Shown: positions 23,174-31,405 of the stretch, one piece after another
Layout: every line of letters starts with the position of its first letter
Position numbering within the stretch: position 1 is the stretch's first letter
Source: Butyrivibrio sp. INlla16
Lineage (GTDB): Bacteria > Bacillota > Clostridia > Lachnospirales > Lachnospiraceae
Reading direction: 5' to 3'
Assembly (NCBI RefSeq): GCF_900104155.1
Contig: NZ_FMYB01000045.1
Coordinates: 1 to 33,364, forward strand
DNA: 33,364 nt
Made by a program: the position numbers and the translations under genes
The notes under the pieces: model-generated
Told to the model about the DNA's origin: nothing
What the model saw: only the letters and a program-made list of their open reading frames with translations
Database searches by the model: none

Positions 23174-23650
23174 TTAAAAATTCATTTCCAGTTCCAGGCA
23201 ATCCCAGGTTTCGCCGTTTATCTCATAGGTATCGGTATCCGGAAGATCTTTAAATCCAACTGCTTTGTAACAATAATATGCCGGCTCGTTGTTCTTAAAT
23301 ACACCCAAAGACACCTTTTTTGCACCATATATTTCTTTTGAAAAAACAAGCCCCAGCTGAAGCATCCTTTTGGCATAGCCTTTGCCTCTGATTTCAGGTT
23401 TTACAATTACAAAACCAAACCTTAATTCATCATGAGACTTACTCGGCCTTCTCATTGTGAAAAAACCGACTATCTCATCATCGTCTACTGCCGTAAATGC
23501 CATCAGATTGCTTACTTCATTAAACTGTTCCGCTGTAAGAGGGAAGCTTCCAAGTACTCCTGCTGTCCACTTGTAAAATGCAGCTTCATCACTTGTCCAA
23601 CTTAAAATTGTTTCCGCATCATTTTTATTATATGGTCTAAGTCTTAACAT
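23174..23650 (-). CDS. GNAT family N-acetyltransferase
   Basis: 158 residues from the ATG at 23650, which has GGAGG 8 bases upstream; the earlier ATG at 23683 has no site. It begins MLRLRPYNKNDAETILSW, a common GNAT start. The acetyl-CoA motif is VKPEIRGKGYAKRMLQLGL (R-G-x-G-Y/A), followed by KVSLGVFKNNEPAYYCYKAVGF, the strand and helix that complete the fold. It is complete, unlike the GNAT fragment at 14430. Substrate unknown; small-molecule amine or ribosomal-protein acetylation are both possible. It is probably the first gene of the operon with the condensation-type enzyme. Confidence 0.88.
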   Translation of the reverse strand: MLRLRPYNKNDAETILSWTSDEAAFYKWTAGVLGSFPLTAEQFNEVSNLMAFTAVDDDEIVGFFTMRRPSKSHDELRFGFVIVKPEIRGKGYAKRMLQLGLVFSKEIYGAKKVSLGVFKNNEPAYYCYKAVGFKDLPDTDTYEINGETWDCLELEMNF

Positions 23651-23735
23651 GTGTTTATCCTCCATTTCAATCCTCATAGACATATATATATAAGTTGAAA
23701 TACGAATGGATTAAGAATCACGCACCATATCTCAT

Positions 23736-25145
23736 TCACCCTGCTTTTGCCGGTTCCAGATCAGAGTGCTCCACGGTAAGATTTTTGAGCCAGCGCTCTT
23801 TTTTCAGCCAAAGATGGAATATTCCAATCTTTACAATATCCAGGATTTTTACACAAAGATACATCTGCACGGGACCGATATTAGTGTATCTGCCGAGCAA
23901 AAGCAGCATGGGCAGCATTACCATTATCGTTATTCCGGCATCTGCATAGGCGCCCATCTTTGTATCGCCGCCTGCTCTTGCAACTGCCTGCTGAGCGTTA
24001 ATGAATACCCATACAGGCATGAAGAACGACATAAGTATTACCATGTTTCTGGAAATTGTAATGGCGTTGGGACTAAGTCTTACATAAACAATCGGTACAA
24101 TAAACGTAGTTGCAAAACCCACGAAAGTCATGGCAAATCCAAAAACAGCAGAACCTGACAAAAGCCATGTCTTTTCCCTGCGAGCCTTATCAAGATTACC
24201 CTCTCCCAGGGTCTTGCCGATTATGACACTTGTTGCTGAGTATATTCCGCTAAATGCAACAAAGAAAAGATTGCCTATTGCAAAGCTTGAAGCCATTCCG
24301 GAAACCACATCGGCGCCGCCCCTGCCATTGTAGATAGCTGTAGTTAAGGTCTCCGAAAGAACCCAGGTCATCTCGCAGAACAGCATCAAAGCGCCCTTTT
24401 TAAATATATCTCTAAATATACTACCATCAATTCTAAAGTCTCTGCCAACATTAACAGCAAACTCCGGACTGACCTTAAAATATATAATAGCAAAAATTAT
24501 AAACTCCAGGGTCCTTGCAATTACTGTGGCAAGAGCTGCTCCTCTTACTCCAAGTGCAGGAAATCCCAAGTGGCCATAAATAAGCAGGTAGTTGAGCACT
24601 GTGTTTGTGAGCGTTGCTATAACGGTCACGACAAGTGGGGTCTTCACTTTTCCCATATCTCTAAGTGAACTTGCAATACATACCGAAAGTGTCATCGGAG
24701 CTCCGATAAGTGACATAATCCTGATGTACTTTACAGCTTCATCAAGAATGAGCTCTGCCTGCGTATTTCCAATTAACATAAGAGAAAGTATTTCTCTGGG
24801 ATATACCAGGCAAACCAAAAAGTACGGAATCATTGCCGCGAAGCTGATTATCACCTTAAAAAGAAAGGCCTGTTGCATTCCGGACTTGTCCTTCGCACCA
24901 AAGAACTGAGTCAGGAAAATGCCGCCTGCCATGCTAATTGTGCTGACAAATACCATGAAAATAAAAAGCACCTGTCCTGCCACGTTAACTCCTGACATGG
25001 ATATATCTCCAAGTCCTGAAACCATAAAATTATCTATCAGTGAAACCATGCTCTGTATGAGCTGCTGAAGCATTATCGGCACAGCTATAGCAAGAGCACT
25101 TATATAGAATTTCAAACTTCCAAATACTTTATTCTTTTCCCTCAT
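23736..25145 (-). CDS. MATE family efflux transporter
   Basis: 469 residues with twelve membrane helices in two related halves (about 15-235 and 245-450). MLQQLIQSMVSLIDNFMVSGLGDISMSGVNVAGQV is the family's characteristic first-helix region, and AFAIGNLFFVAFSGIYSATSVIIGKTLGEG is the matching part of the second half. MATE proteins export cationic drugs, dyes or metabolites by Na+ or H+ antiport. The gene lies between the terminator at 25200 and the GNAT gene, whose start is about 85 bases downstream, so the four genes from MATE to serine hydrolase could be one transcript. An 8-codon frame just before its start has no ribosome site and is not called. Confidence 0.92.
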   Translation of the reverse strand: MREKNKVFGSLKFYISALAIAVPIMLQQLIQSMVSLIDNFMVSGLGDISMSGVNVAGQVLFIFMVFVSTISMAGGIFLTQFFGAKDKSGMQQAFLFKVIISFAAMIPYFLVCLVYPREILSLMLIGNTQAELILDEAVKYIRIMSLIGAPMTLSVCIASSLRDMGKVKTPLVVTVIATLTNTVLNYLLIYGHLGFPALGVRGAALATVIARTLEFIIFAIIYFKVSPEFAVNVGRDFRIDGSIFRDIFKKGALMLFCEMTWVLSETLTTAIYNGRGGADVVSGMASSFAIGNLFFVAFSGIYSATSVIIGKTLGEGNLDKARREKTWLLSGSAVFGFAMTFVGFATTFIVPIVYVRLSPNAITISRNMVILMSFFMPVWVFINAQQAVARAGGDTKMGAYADAGITIMVMLPMLLLLGRYTNIGPVQMYLCVKILDIVKIGIFHLWLKKERWLKNLTVEHSDLEPAKAG

Positions 25146-25199
25146 TTTCTTATACCTCTTTAAATGAATATCTCATACCGGAAATATACAGCCAAAATA

Positions 25200-25245
25200 G
25201 AAACAGCCCCATCATTACACTGATTTGGGGCTGTTCTGCACTTAT
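25200..25245 (-). terminator. Terminator of the long ABC/two-component operon, containing 33-nt element copy C
   Basis: On the minus strand AACAGCCCC pairs with GGGGCTGTT over 9 bp, with an inner ATCA/TGAT extension and a T-rich tail (TTTCTATTTT). The 33-nt element shared with 10751 and 11350 occupies 25213-25245, starting 19 bases after the methyltransferase stop. The stem bases differ from copy B but still pair, which argues for a conserved RNA structure. Confidence 0.8.
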
Positions 25246-25264
25246 TTGATAATCAAAAACAGTT

Positions 25265-26053
25265 TTATTTTCTTACCTGCAACTGCGCAAATGAGACATA
25301 GTGTTTAACATCGAATTCTTCCGGAGCGTTTTCATTAAGCATCCGGAAATGCTCCTCATCCCATGCGCGGAGCTGTGATTCATCCATTGCTGCTCCAACT
25401 CCTCTGCAGGCGCGCATGCGACCATGCCATCCCTCTCGGGTGAATGGTACATTCACCCGAAACTCTTCACGGAGTATGATATCAAAACAATCCGCCAGTT
25501 CTTCCGGAACATAAACCGGATGAACTGTATCTCCGTAGGAGGACCAGTTAGGATTGTGTTTTAAGATAATCTCCTCGCTCCTTCCGGCAATCGGATTCTC
25601 ATAAGGAAGCCATCCCATATACAGAATCAGCAGCTTCCCTCCGGGCTTCAGCATCCTCGCATATCTCCCGGATATCACCTTTGCGTCCAGATACCAGATA
25701 CATTGGCAAATGGTTATAACATCAAAAGTATTATCCGGATAATCAACCTCTTCCGCAGGACAGGCATAAAACTCAATATTCATTCCCTGCTCGGCCGCAA
25801 GAAGCTTTGCCTGCTCTATCTGATTCTCTGAAATGTCGGTTCCGATCCACTTGGCGCCAAACTTATACATATTCCGCGGAAGAACCCCTGTCCCGGTTCC
25901 GATATCCAGAACCTTTTGTCCATCCTTGCAAAGTCCCAGATCCAAAATTCGCTGATAAAACTCTTTAGGATATATATCCCTGTATTTTGCATAATCCTTT
26001 GATGTATTTCCCCAGTCGAAAGCTTTTCCGTTATCAATGTCTGAAATTTGCAT
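25265..26053 (-). CDS. Class I SAM-dependent methyltransferase
   Basis: 262 residues with a Rossmann-fold methyltransferase core of the Methyltransf_11/25 type. Motif I is KVLDIGTGTGVLPRNM (about 47-62), with acidic ribose-binding residue in WIGTDISENQI, adenine-region ACPAEEVDYPDNTFDVITICQCIWYL, and post-motif LKPGGKLLILYMGW. The N-terminal KAFDWGNTSKDYAKYRDIYP is common to UbiE/Trm-like small-molecule methyltransferases. GGAGG lies 10 bases before the ATG. It starts 24 bases after the FtsX-type permease and is the last gene of that operon, so it may modify a molecule linked to the transporter's role, although a chance passenger is equally possible. Confidence 0.9.
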   Translation of the reverse strand: MQISDIDNGKAFDWGNTSKDYAKYRDIYPKEFYQRILDLGLCKDGQKVLDIGTGTGVLPRNMYKFGAKWIGTDISENQIEQAKLLAAEQGMNIEFYACPAEEVDYPDNTFDVITICQCIWYLDAKVISGRYARMLKPGGKLLILYMGWLPYENPIAGRSEEIILKHNPNWSSYGDTVHPVYVPEELADCFDIILREEFRVNVPFTREGWHGRMRACRGVGAAMDESQLRAWDEEHFRMLNENAPEEFDVKHYVSFAQLQVRK

Positions 26054-26077
26054 GGTTTTGGTTCCTCCGTTTTTTAT

Positions 26078-28657
26078 TTATACTGCATCCTCTTTAAGGG
26101 CTTCTATGATGTTGTCATCTTTGATCTTACTGATACTGAGAGCCATACTGAGTCCCAGAATACCAAATACAGCGATCGTTGTGACAACGTACATAAGAAG
26201 ATCCGGATTGAAGGTGTGCAGCCTTGTGTCGAAAGTTGTAAACATAAGGTAGCTCAGCAAAAGAGATATACTAATTCCCCAAACAAGTGCCTTAATTCCG
26301 TAAAGAAGCGTTTCAAGCCTTATCATTTTCTTAAAGCCGCTGTTTTCAAGGCCTACTGATTTGTACATTGCAAACTCTTTTCTCCGAAGGAGCACTCCTG
26401 TTGAGATTGTGTTCACAATATTTGCGATAGCGATCAGTGTAAGAAGAATTGTGAACCCATACATAGCAGTCTTAAGCATAAGTGTTATGGTGTCCATAGC
26501 CTTTACTGCATCTGTAAGGTCTCCGCAGTAATAGCTGTGATATCCATCGCTTTCCAAAAGTGCGTAAATCCTGTCATGAACCACTTCATGATCAGCTGTT
26601 TCAACCCCCAGATCCATAGTGAGCTTATCTTCCGGCAGTACTTCTTTTGCCTTCTCATAATACATGGAAACAGGTACAAATGCAGCGATGTTACCCTTAG
26701 GTGACAGATCAAAGATCTTGTTATTTTCATCATATCTTACAAAAGCTGCAATCTCTATTGCAGGTGGATAGCCCTGTACCTTGTCGTAGTGCAGAACCTG
26801 TCCTAAGATTCCATCATTAAAGACTTCACTGGATTTCTTTTCCCTGAAATAATCGTTAAGCAGAACGCCCTTCAGAGTATCACCGTAGTATTCATTTTTG
26901 TCCAGCCCATTGTCTTCAAGGATCTTGTTAAAGTCTTCATCATCAACTATGACAACATCCATTCCGCTAAAATACAGATCTGCAAATCCGGGCAAAAGAA
27001 ACTTCGAATCAGCAATATCAGTATTGGCCAGTTCTATCTGTGACTCAGGAGCTTTTCTAAACCTAAACTGGATCATGCTGGCGCTGTAAACATCATCTAC
27101 GTCTTCCATTTCGCTTATAGCACTTCTTAGTCTGTCACTTTCAGAATAAGAGCATGATGCTACAAGCTGGTATGGAATGTTAATCTCATAATCATTGGCT
27201 CTTGCTATGGAATTGCAGAAATAGTTTATTGTGAGGAACAGGATCACTGAAACTGCAATAGTAGCGGTAATGACTTTTCCTTTCACACCATTTCTTTTTA
27301 TGCTCTTATAAGCAAGCTCTCCTTCATATCCGAAGATTTTACGGATAATAGGATTTACACGAAGGCTCTTTGCTTTTACTTTTACCACATTGCTCTGCCT
27401 CAGCGCATCAATAGGCATAACCTTGGCTGCTCTGATAGCCGGAACAAAAGTTGAAATAAGAATAGTAAGTGCTGCAAAAAACACGATGGCTGCGATTACA
27501 GAAGGTGAACACACGATAGGTATGCTTCCTCTAAGTCCCTCTGCGCCTACAAACATATCTGCTTCAAGGATCTTGCTGCCAAGGAATGACAGAGTGATCT
27601 TTGTTCCCAGATAGCCAAACAGTAGTCCCAAAGGAATACCGATCATTCCAAGAACAAATCCCTCATAGTATATCGAAAATCTCTTTTGCTTTGCTGTAGC
27701 ACCAACGCTGGCCAGCATCCCAAGGTATCTCATTCTCTCTGTGAGGGACATGCCTATGGAGTTGAAGATCAGGATAACTGATGTGGCAATAACAATAGCA
27801 AGGGCAACAGCCATCATTACAAAAAATGATCTGTATGCACCGCCACTTCCCTCAAAAGCAAAGCAGCTAAGGAGATACTCTGTATTATAGTCGCACTTTG
27901 CAATTTCATAATCTGAGGCGATGCTCTTTAATTGCTTCAGTGCAGTGTGATCGCAGTTTTTAAGCGTGATGATCACCTGATTCTTTTCTATTGTAGGAAA
28001 ATAGCCTTCGTCCAATCCGCGGAGAATATCCCAGCTCCCGGTAGGTCTGTTACCATGAAGGATTGCAGTCACTGTGCAGGTCTCGGTTGAAAGAGCTTTG
28101 AACTGTTCATCTGATCTGTAATTTCCACCAAGATATATGAATCCTTCCAGTTCATTGTATGTATATCTGTAGCCCTGTTCAAAGGTAAGGGTATCACCGA
28201 TTTTCAGGTCTTCCAGACCATTGTCGATCAGGAACTGCTCTTCAACTGCTATCTCTGAAGAGGTATTTGGAAGTTCACCATCGTAGTCAGTTACCACTCT
28301 CATTGTCATATAGTCATGATCTGCATGCATGGTATTTCCTACGCAGAAGCGCTCATCCTTACCACTTAGTAACCTTATTCCGGATACTGTTTCCTCTATA
28401 TCGCAGAGTCCTACGCTATCAATTCTGTCGTCCTCTTTAAGCTCATTGAATTGCTGCTGCGTGATCTCACTGAACTGGGCATGTGCATTTCCATCCGACT
28501 GTATGGATATAAATCCAAAAAACTTAAAGAAAGAAAATACGCCCAGTACGATAGCGCTTATAAGAGCTGTGGATGCGGCTATGCCAAGTATCGTTACTAT
28601 TGATCTCTTTTTGTTTCCAATAAGATGTCTTAATGTGAGTGTTGATACAATATTCAT
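26078..28657 (-). CDS. FtsX-type ABC transporter permease with duplicated large extracellular domains
   Basis: 859 residues. One helix near the N-terminus (about 17-42) is followed by a large extracellular domain (about 45-270), then three helices (about 275-420) with the FtsX signature (IFNSIGMSLTERMRYLGMLASVGATAKQK). The pattern then repeats: a helix (about 455-478), a second extracellular domain (480-720), and three C-terminal helices (LLRRKEFAMYKSVGLENSGFKKMI). This duplicated layout resembles large MacB/LolE-like permeases rather than the single-domain BceB type. It overlaps the ATPase gene by ATGA. With the adjacent histidine kinase it probably senses and counters an envelope-acting peptide; substrate not known. 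Confidence 0.9.
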   Translation of the reverse strand: MNIVSTLTLRHLIGNKKRSIVTILGIAASTALISAIVLGVFSFFKFFGFISIQSDGNAHAQFSEITQQQFNELKEDDRIDSVGLCDIEETVSGIRLLSGKDERFCVGNTMHADHDYMTMRVVTDYDGELPNTSSEIAVEEQFLIDNGLEDLKIGDTLTFEQGYRYTYNELEGFIYLGGNYRSDEQFKALSTETCTVTAILHGNRPTGSWDILRGLDEGYFPTIEKNQVIITLKNCDHTALKQLKSIASDYEIAKCDYNTEYLLSCFAFEGSGGAYRSFFVMMAVALAIVIATSVILIFNSIGMSLTERMRYLGMLASVGATAKQKRFSIYYEGFVLGMIGIPLGLLFGYLGTKITLSFLGSKILEADMFVGAEGLRGSIPIVCSPSVIAAIVFFAALTILISTFVPAIRAAKVMPIDALRQSNVVKVKAKSLRVNPIIRKIFGYEGELAYKSIKRNGVKGKVITATIAVSVILFLTINYFCNSIARANDYEINIPYQLVASCSYSESDRLRSAISEMEDVDDVYSASMIQFRFRKAPESQIELANTDIADSKFLLPGFADLYFSGMDVVIVDDEDFNKILEDNGLDKNEYYGDTLKGVLLNDYFREKKSSEVFNDGILGQVLHYDKVQGYPPAIEIAAFVRYDENNKIFDLSPKGNIAAFVPVSMYYEKAKEVLPEDKLTMDLGVETADHEVVHDRIYALLESDGYHSYYCGDLTDAVKAMDTITLMLKTAMYGFTILLTLIAIANIVNTISTGVLLRRKEFAMYKSVGLENSGFKKMIRLETLLYGIKALVWGISISLLLSYLMFTTFDTRLHTFNPDLLMYVVTTIAVFGILGLSMALSISKIKDDNIIEALKEDAV

Positions 28658-29349
28658 GATGCCATCACCCCTTTCTGCTTACTGTCGCGGGTGATCTGTC
28701 CATCCTCAATTGTAATTACTCTGTCTGCAGAAAGAGCGATCCTTTCATCATGAGTAATAATGATAACCGTCTGATTGTTTTCCTTATTGAACTTACGTAG
28801 AAGAGCTATGATTTCCTTACTGTTCTCAGAATCGAGGTTACCTGTAGGCTCATCTGCAAGAAGCAGAGCCGGATGATTCATTAGTGCCCTTCCTATAGAT
28901 ACTCTCTGCTGCTGACCTCCGGAGAGCTGATTGGGAAGATGTGATAATCTCTCTTTTAATCCAAGCTTCTCTACAAGGTCATTAAGCAGCTTCTTATCCG
29001 GCTTTTTCCCATCCAGCAAAATCGGAAGCGTCATATTTTCTTCCACATTCAGGATTGGGATAAGATTGTAAAACTGATAGATAAGTCCGATGTTCCTTCT
29101 TCTAAAAATTGCCAGCTTGGTCTCATCAAGCTTTCCAATATCTGTTCCTGCGATATTACAGGTTCCCGATGTAGGAACGTCTACTCCGCCAAGGATATGA
29201 AGCAGCGTTGATTTACCTGAACCGGAAGGTCCCACTATTGCTACAAACTCTCCCTGTTCTATATCAAAAGAGACGTTCTTAAGCGCATCAACTCTTGTCT
29301 CTCCTGTTCCATATACTTTGCAAAGGTTTCTGATTTCCAAAATGTTCAT
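28654..29349 (-). CDS. ABC transporter ATP-binding protein (LolD/MacB-like)
   Basis: 231 residues from the ATG at 29349, which has GGGAG about 9 bases upstream; the ATG at 29370 has none. All motifs are canonical: Walker A GPSGSGKST, Q-loop IYQFYNL, signature LSGGQQQRVSIGRAL, Walker B LLLADEPTGNLD and switch IITHDERIA. The Q-F-Y-N-L loop and the VEENMTLPILLDG segment are typical of ATPases that drive FtsX-type mechanotransmission permeases. It overlaps that permease by 4 bases. A 200-base spacer with a structured element separates it from the histidine kinase gene, so it may have its own promoter induced by the response regulator. Confidence 0.93.
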   Translation of the reverse strand: MNILEIRNLCKVYGTGETRVDALKNVSFDIEQGEFVAIVGPSGSGKSTLLHILGGVDVPTSGTCNIAGTDIGKLDETKLAIFRRRNIGLIYQFYNLIPILNVEENMTLPILLDGKKPDKKLLNDLVEKLGLKERLSHLPNQLSGGQQQRVSIGRALMNHPALLLADEPTGNLDSENSKEIIALLRKFNKENNQTVIIITHDERIALSADRVITIEDGQITRDSKQKGVMAS

Positions 29350-29390
29350 TTCTTTTGTCTCCCTTCTCATTCATTTGTTCCGGGATGCCC

Positions 29391-29480
29391 CACTAGACTC
29401 GACAGTACCTCGTCAAGTGGTCACCCGTGGCTCGTACTAAGCTCAAAAATACTTCGCTAAGTACTCTGCTCATGAGAATA
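29391..29480. repeat. Structured intergenic element between the kinase and ABC genes
   Basis: This is the core of a 200-base gap between the ABC ATPase and histidine kinase genes and is richer in GC than nearby spacers. It contains CACTAGAC (29391-29398) against GTCAAGTG (29412-29419), a hairpin TACTT-cgct-AAGTA (29450-29463), the related stretches CTCGTACTAAGCTC (29431) and TCGCTAAGTACTC (29454), and the palindrome CTCATGAG (29469-29476). It looks like a small dispersed repeat or a folded leader RNA; no ORF is present. A further weak dyad, AATCAA/TTGATT, lies at 29501-29520. Confidence 0.45.
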
Positions 29481-29550
29481 GGTTATTATTTTCAACTTAC
29501 AATCAAGTGACTTTTTGATTACAGTTTTGTAATATTCCGAGTCTTGTCTC

Positions 29551-30582
29551 TTAAATAATCGTCTTATAGAATCTCACAGAGAATCTTGTTCCAACACCTT
29601 CAGTACTCTCCACTATGATATCTCCGTGCTGACCGGTAATAATAGTTTTGGCTAGAGCAAGGCCTATACCTACACTGTCTTTTCCTGCATTTTTTCCTTT
29701 ATAGAATCTTTCAAAAATATGAGTAAGGTCCTCTTCTGCTATTCCACAGCCTGAATCTTCAATGGATATTTCCTTGTAAATATTTGTGTCATTTACATTT
29801 ATTGAAAGTGCGTCTCCGTCATCCATATGTTCAATGCAGTTTTTCACAATATTCTGAAGAGCTTCTACTGTCCAATTTATATCACACTTAATATCAATGC
29901 CGTTTGCAGGTGCGTTATCATATCTTGAATCAGCTGAATATTTGCATGAATAGCTAATATTCTTAAGTTCCATCTGAATCTCAAAAGGCTTTATCACTTC
30001 CTGAATCAGCGCCTCCGCTGTTACTTCTTCCGGCTTCATGGTGATTGTGCCGGCATCAATCTTGGACAACTTCAGAAGGGTTTGAATAAGCCAGTTCATT
30101 CTATCCAGTTGGTTTGACTGTGTCTGTAAAAACTGCACTCGCTTTTCCTTATCCTCCTCTGTCTTAAGAAGATCATTCATGACAATCATGGATGTCAGCG
30201 GAGTCTTAAGCTGATGACTGATATCTGCTATTGCACCCGCCAGAGCCACCTTATCTTTTGATAAAAGTTCTTTCTGATAATTCAAGGTTGAGGTGGCTTT
30301 ATAGATGTTCGTCTTAAGAAGAGACAATTCACCCTCTTCCTGATCTAGTATGCCCGGAGCTTCATCTCCTGCAAGCACTTTTACAAGATATAAATTAAGA
30401 GCATCTATATCGTCGTATCTGCGCTTGGTCAAAATGGCAAAAACGCATAGTAATCCAAATCCCAATAACATCAATAAAATAAATGCGGCTATGCCACAAA
30501 TCACATATCCGCATACGGAAGCAGCAACTGTAAATACAGCTGCTGCAATTATCAAAATTTTAAAATCTTTGTTTTTTAACAT
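29551..30582 (-). CDS. Sensor histidine kinase, intramembrane-sensing type
   Basis: 343 residues. Two closely spaced membrane helices (about 8-28 and 31-51) leave almost no extracellular loop, so it cannot bind a ligand outside by itself; kinases of this shape (BceS-like) take their signal from a partner ABC permease. The phosphoacceptor is His123 in IADISHQLKTPLTSM. The ATPase domain has the N box LQNIVKNCIEH, G1 DSGCGIAEEDL, F box IFERFYKG and G2 VGIGLALAKTI. It phosphorylates the response regulator encoded upstream. The gap to the regulator gene is about 66 bases. The downstream ABC transporter is the likely sensing partner. Confidence 0.93.
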   Translation of the reverse strand: MLKNKDFKILIIAAAVFTVAASVCGYVICGIAAFILLMLLGFGLLCVFAILTKRRYDDIDALNLYLVKVLAGDEAPGILDQEEGELSLLKTNIYKATSTLNYQKELLSKDKVALAGAIADISHQLKTPLTSMIVMNDLLKTEEDKEKRVQFLQTQSNQLDRMNWLIQTLLKLSKIDAGTITMKPEEVTAEALIQEVIKPFEIQMELKNISYSCKYSADSRYDNAPANGIDIKCDINWTVEALQNIVKNCIEHMDDGDALSINVNDTNIYKEISIEDSGCGIAEEDLTHIFERFYKGKNAGKDSVGIGLALAKTIITGQHGDIIVESTEGVGTRFSVRFYKTII

Positions 30583-30648
30583 TCCACAATCCCCAGTCCA
30601 TCTATTCCAGTTACTTTTTTGTTAAATGTCTAAAATGCACTTCTTTTC

Positions 30649-31359
30649 CTACTTCTCCACAATATATCCTAGTCCCCTGACTGTTTTTATAACCTGAGGA
30701 TTTGTCGGATCATTTTCAATCTTATCTCTTAGTCTTTTTATATAAACAGTAAGTGTATTGTCATTTACAAAATCTCCGCTCACATCCCACATATCCTCAA
30801 GGAGCTGGCTTCTGGACATTACATTTCCTCTGTTGTTGCAGAAAGCAAGAAGAAGCCTGTATTCCAAAGCTGTAAGCTCGACCGTTTCCTCTTTTCCTGA
30901 AGACTCATCAAGCACACCAACCTTGGCTTCATTTGTATGAATTCGAACATTTTTTATCTCAAGAATTCCGTTCTCCTCAGAGCCGGAAGATGCCGCACTT
31001 TTTCCGCTCCTTCTAAGGACAGTCCTGATTCTGGCCATAAGCTCATTAATCCTGAAGGGCTTACACACATAATCATCTGCCCCCATCTCCAGGCCCATGA
31101 CAACGTTTACTTCAGCATCACTTGCTGTCAAAAAGATTACCGGTGTATCTTCCTTTTCTTTGATATATTTGCAGACATCATAGCCATTTCCATCCGGAAG
31201 ATTGATATCCAAAATGCACATATCAAAATTGTTTGTTTTCCATGTTTTTAGCGCATCTGCCTTAGTTCTCACATGGATAACTTCATAGCCCTCTTTTTCC
31301 AGGGAATACTTTAGCCCCATTCCTATGGCATCATCATCTTCCAACAAAAACAGCTTCAT
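30649..31359 (-). CDS. OmpR/PhoB-family response regulator
   Basis: 236 residues from the ATG at 31359, which lies 9 bases after AAGGAG; the ATG at 31365 is only 3 bases from it. The receiver domain (1-115) has the acidic pocket LLEDDD, phosphoacceptor Asp51 (CILDINLPDG), switch Thr in FLTASD and Lys in CKPF. The winged-helix output domain (about 140-235) has TALEYRLLLAFCNNRGNVMSR and VYIKRLRDKIENDPTNPQVIKTVRGLGYI. It probably activates the downstream ABC transporter genes when phosphorylated by the kinase encoded next to it. It follows the DUF89 gene by 46 bases with no visible terminator. Confidence 0.95.
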   Translation of the reverse strand: MKLFLLEDDDAIGMGLKYSLEKEGYEVIHVRTKADALKTWKTNNFDMCILDINLPDGNGYDVCKYIKEKEDTPVIFLTASDAEVNVVMGLEMGADDYVCKPFRINELMARIRTVLRRSGKSAASSGSEENGILEIKNVRIHTNEAKVGVLDESSGKEETVELTALEYRLLLAFCNNRGNVMSRSQLLEDMWDVSGDFVNDNTLTVYIKRLRDKIENDPTNPQVIKTVRGLGYIVEK

Positions 31360-31405
31360 TCTCATATACTCCTTTGTTTACTCCCGAAGCATTATTATTT
31401 ATTAT

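Noticed and set aside
25149..25175. Eight-codon ORF (MRYSFKEV) just before the MATE start as a leader peptide
   Set aside because: It has no ribosome site of its own, and no hairpin masks the MATE ribosome site, unlike the MFS leader at 10116.
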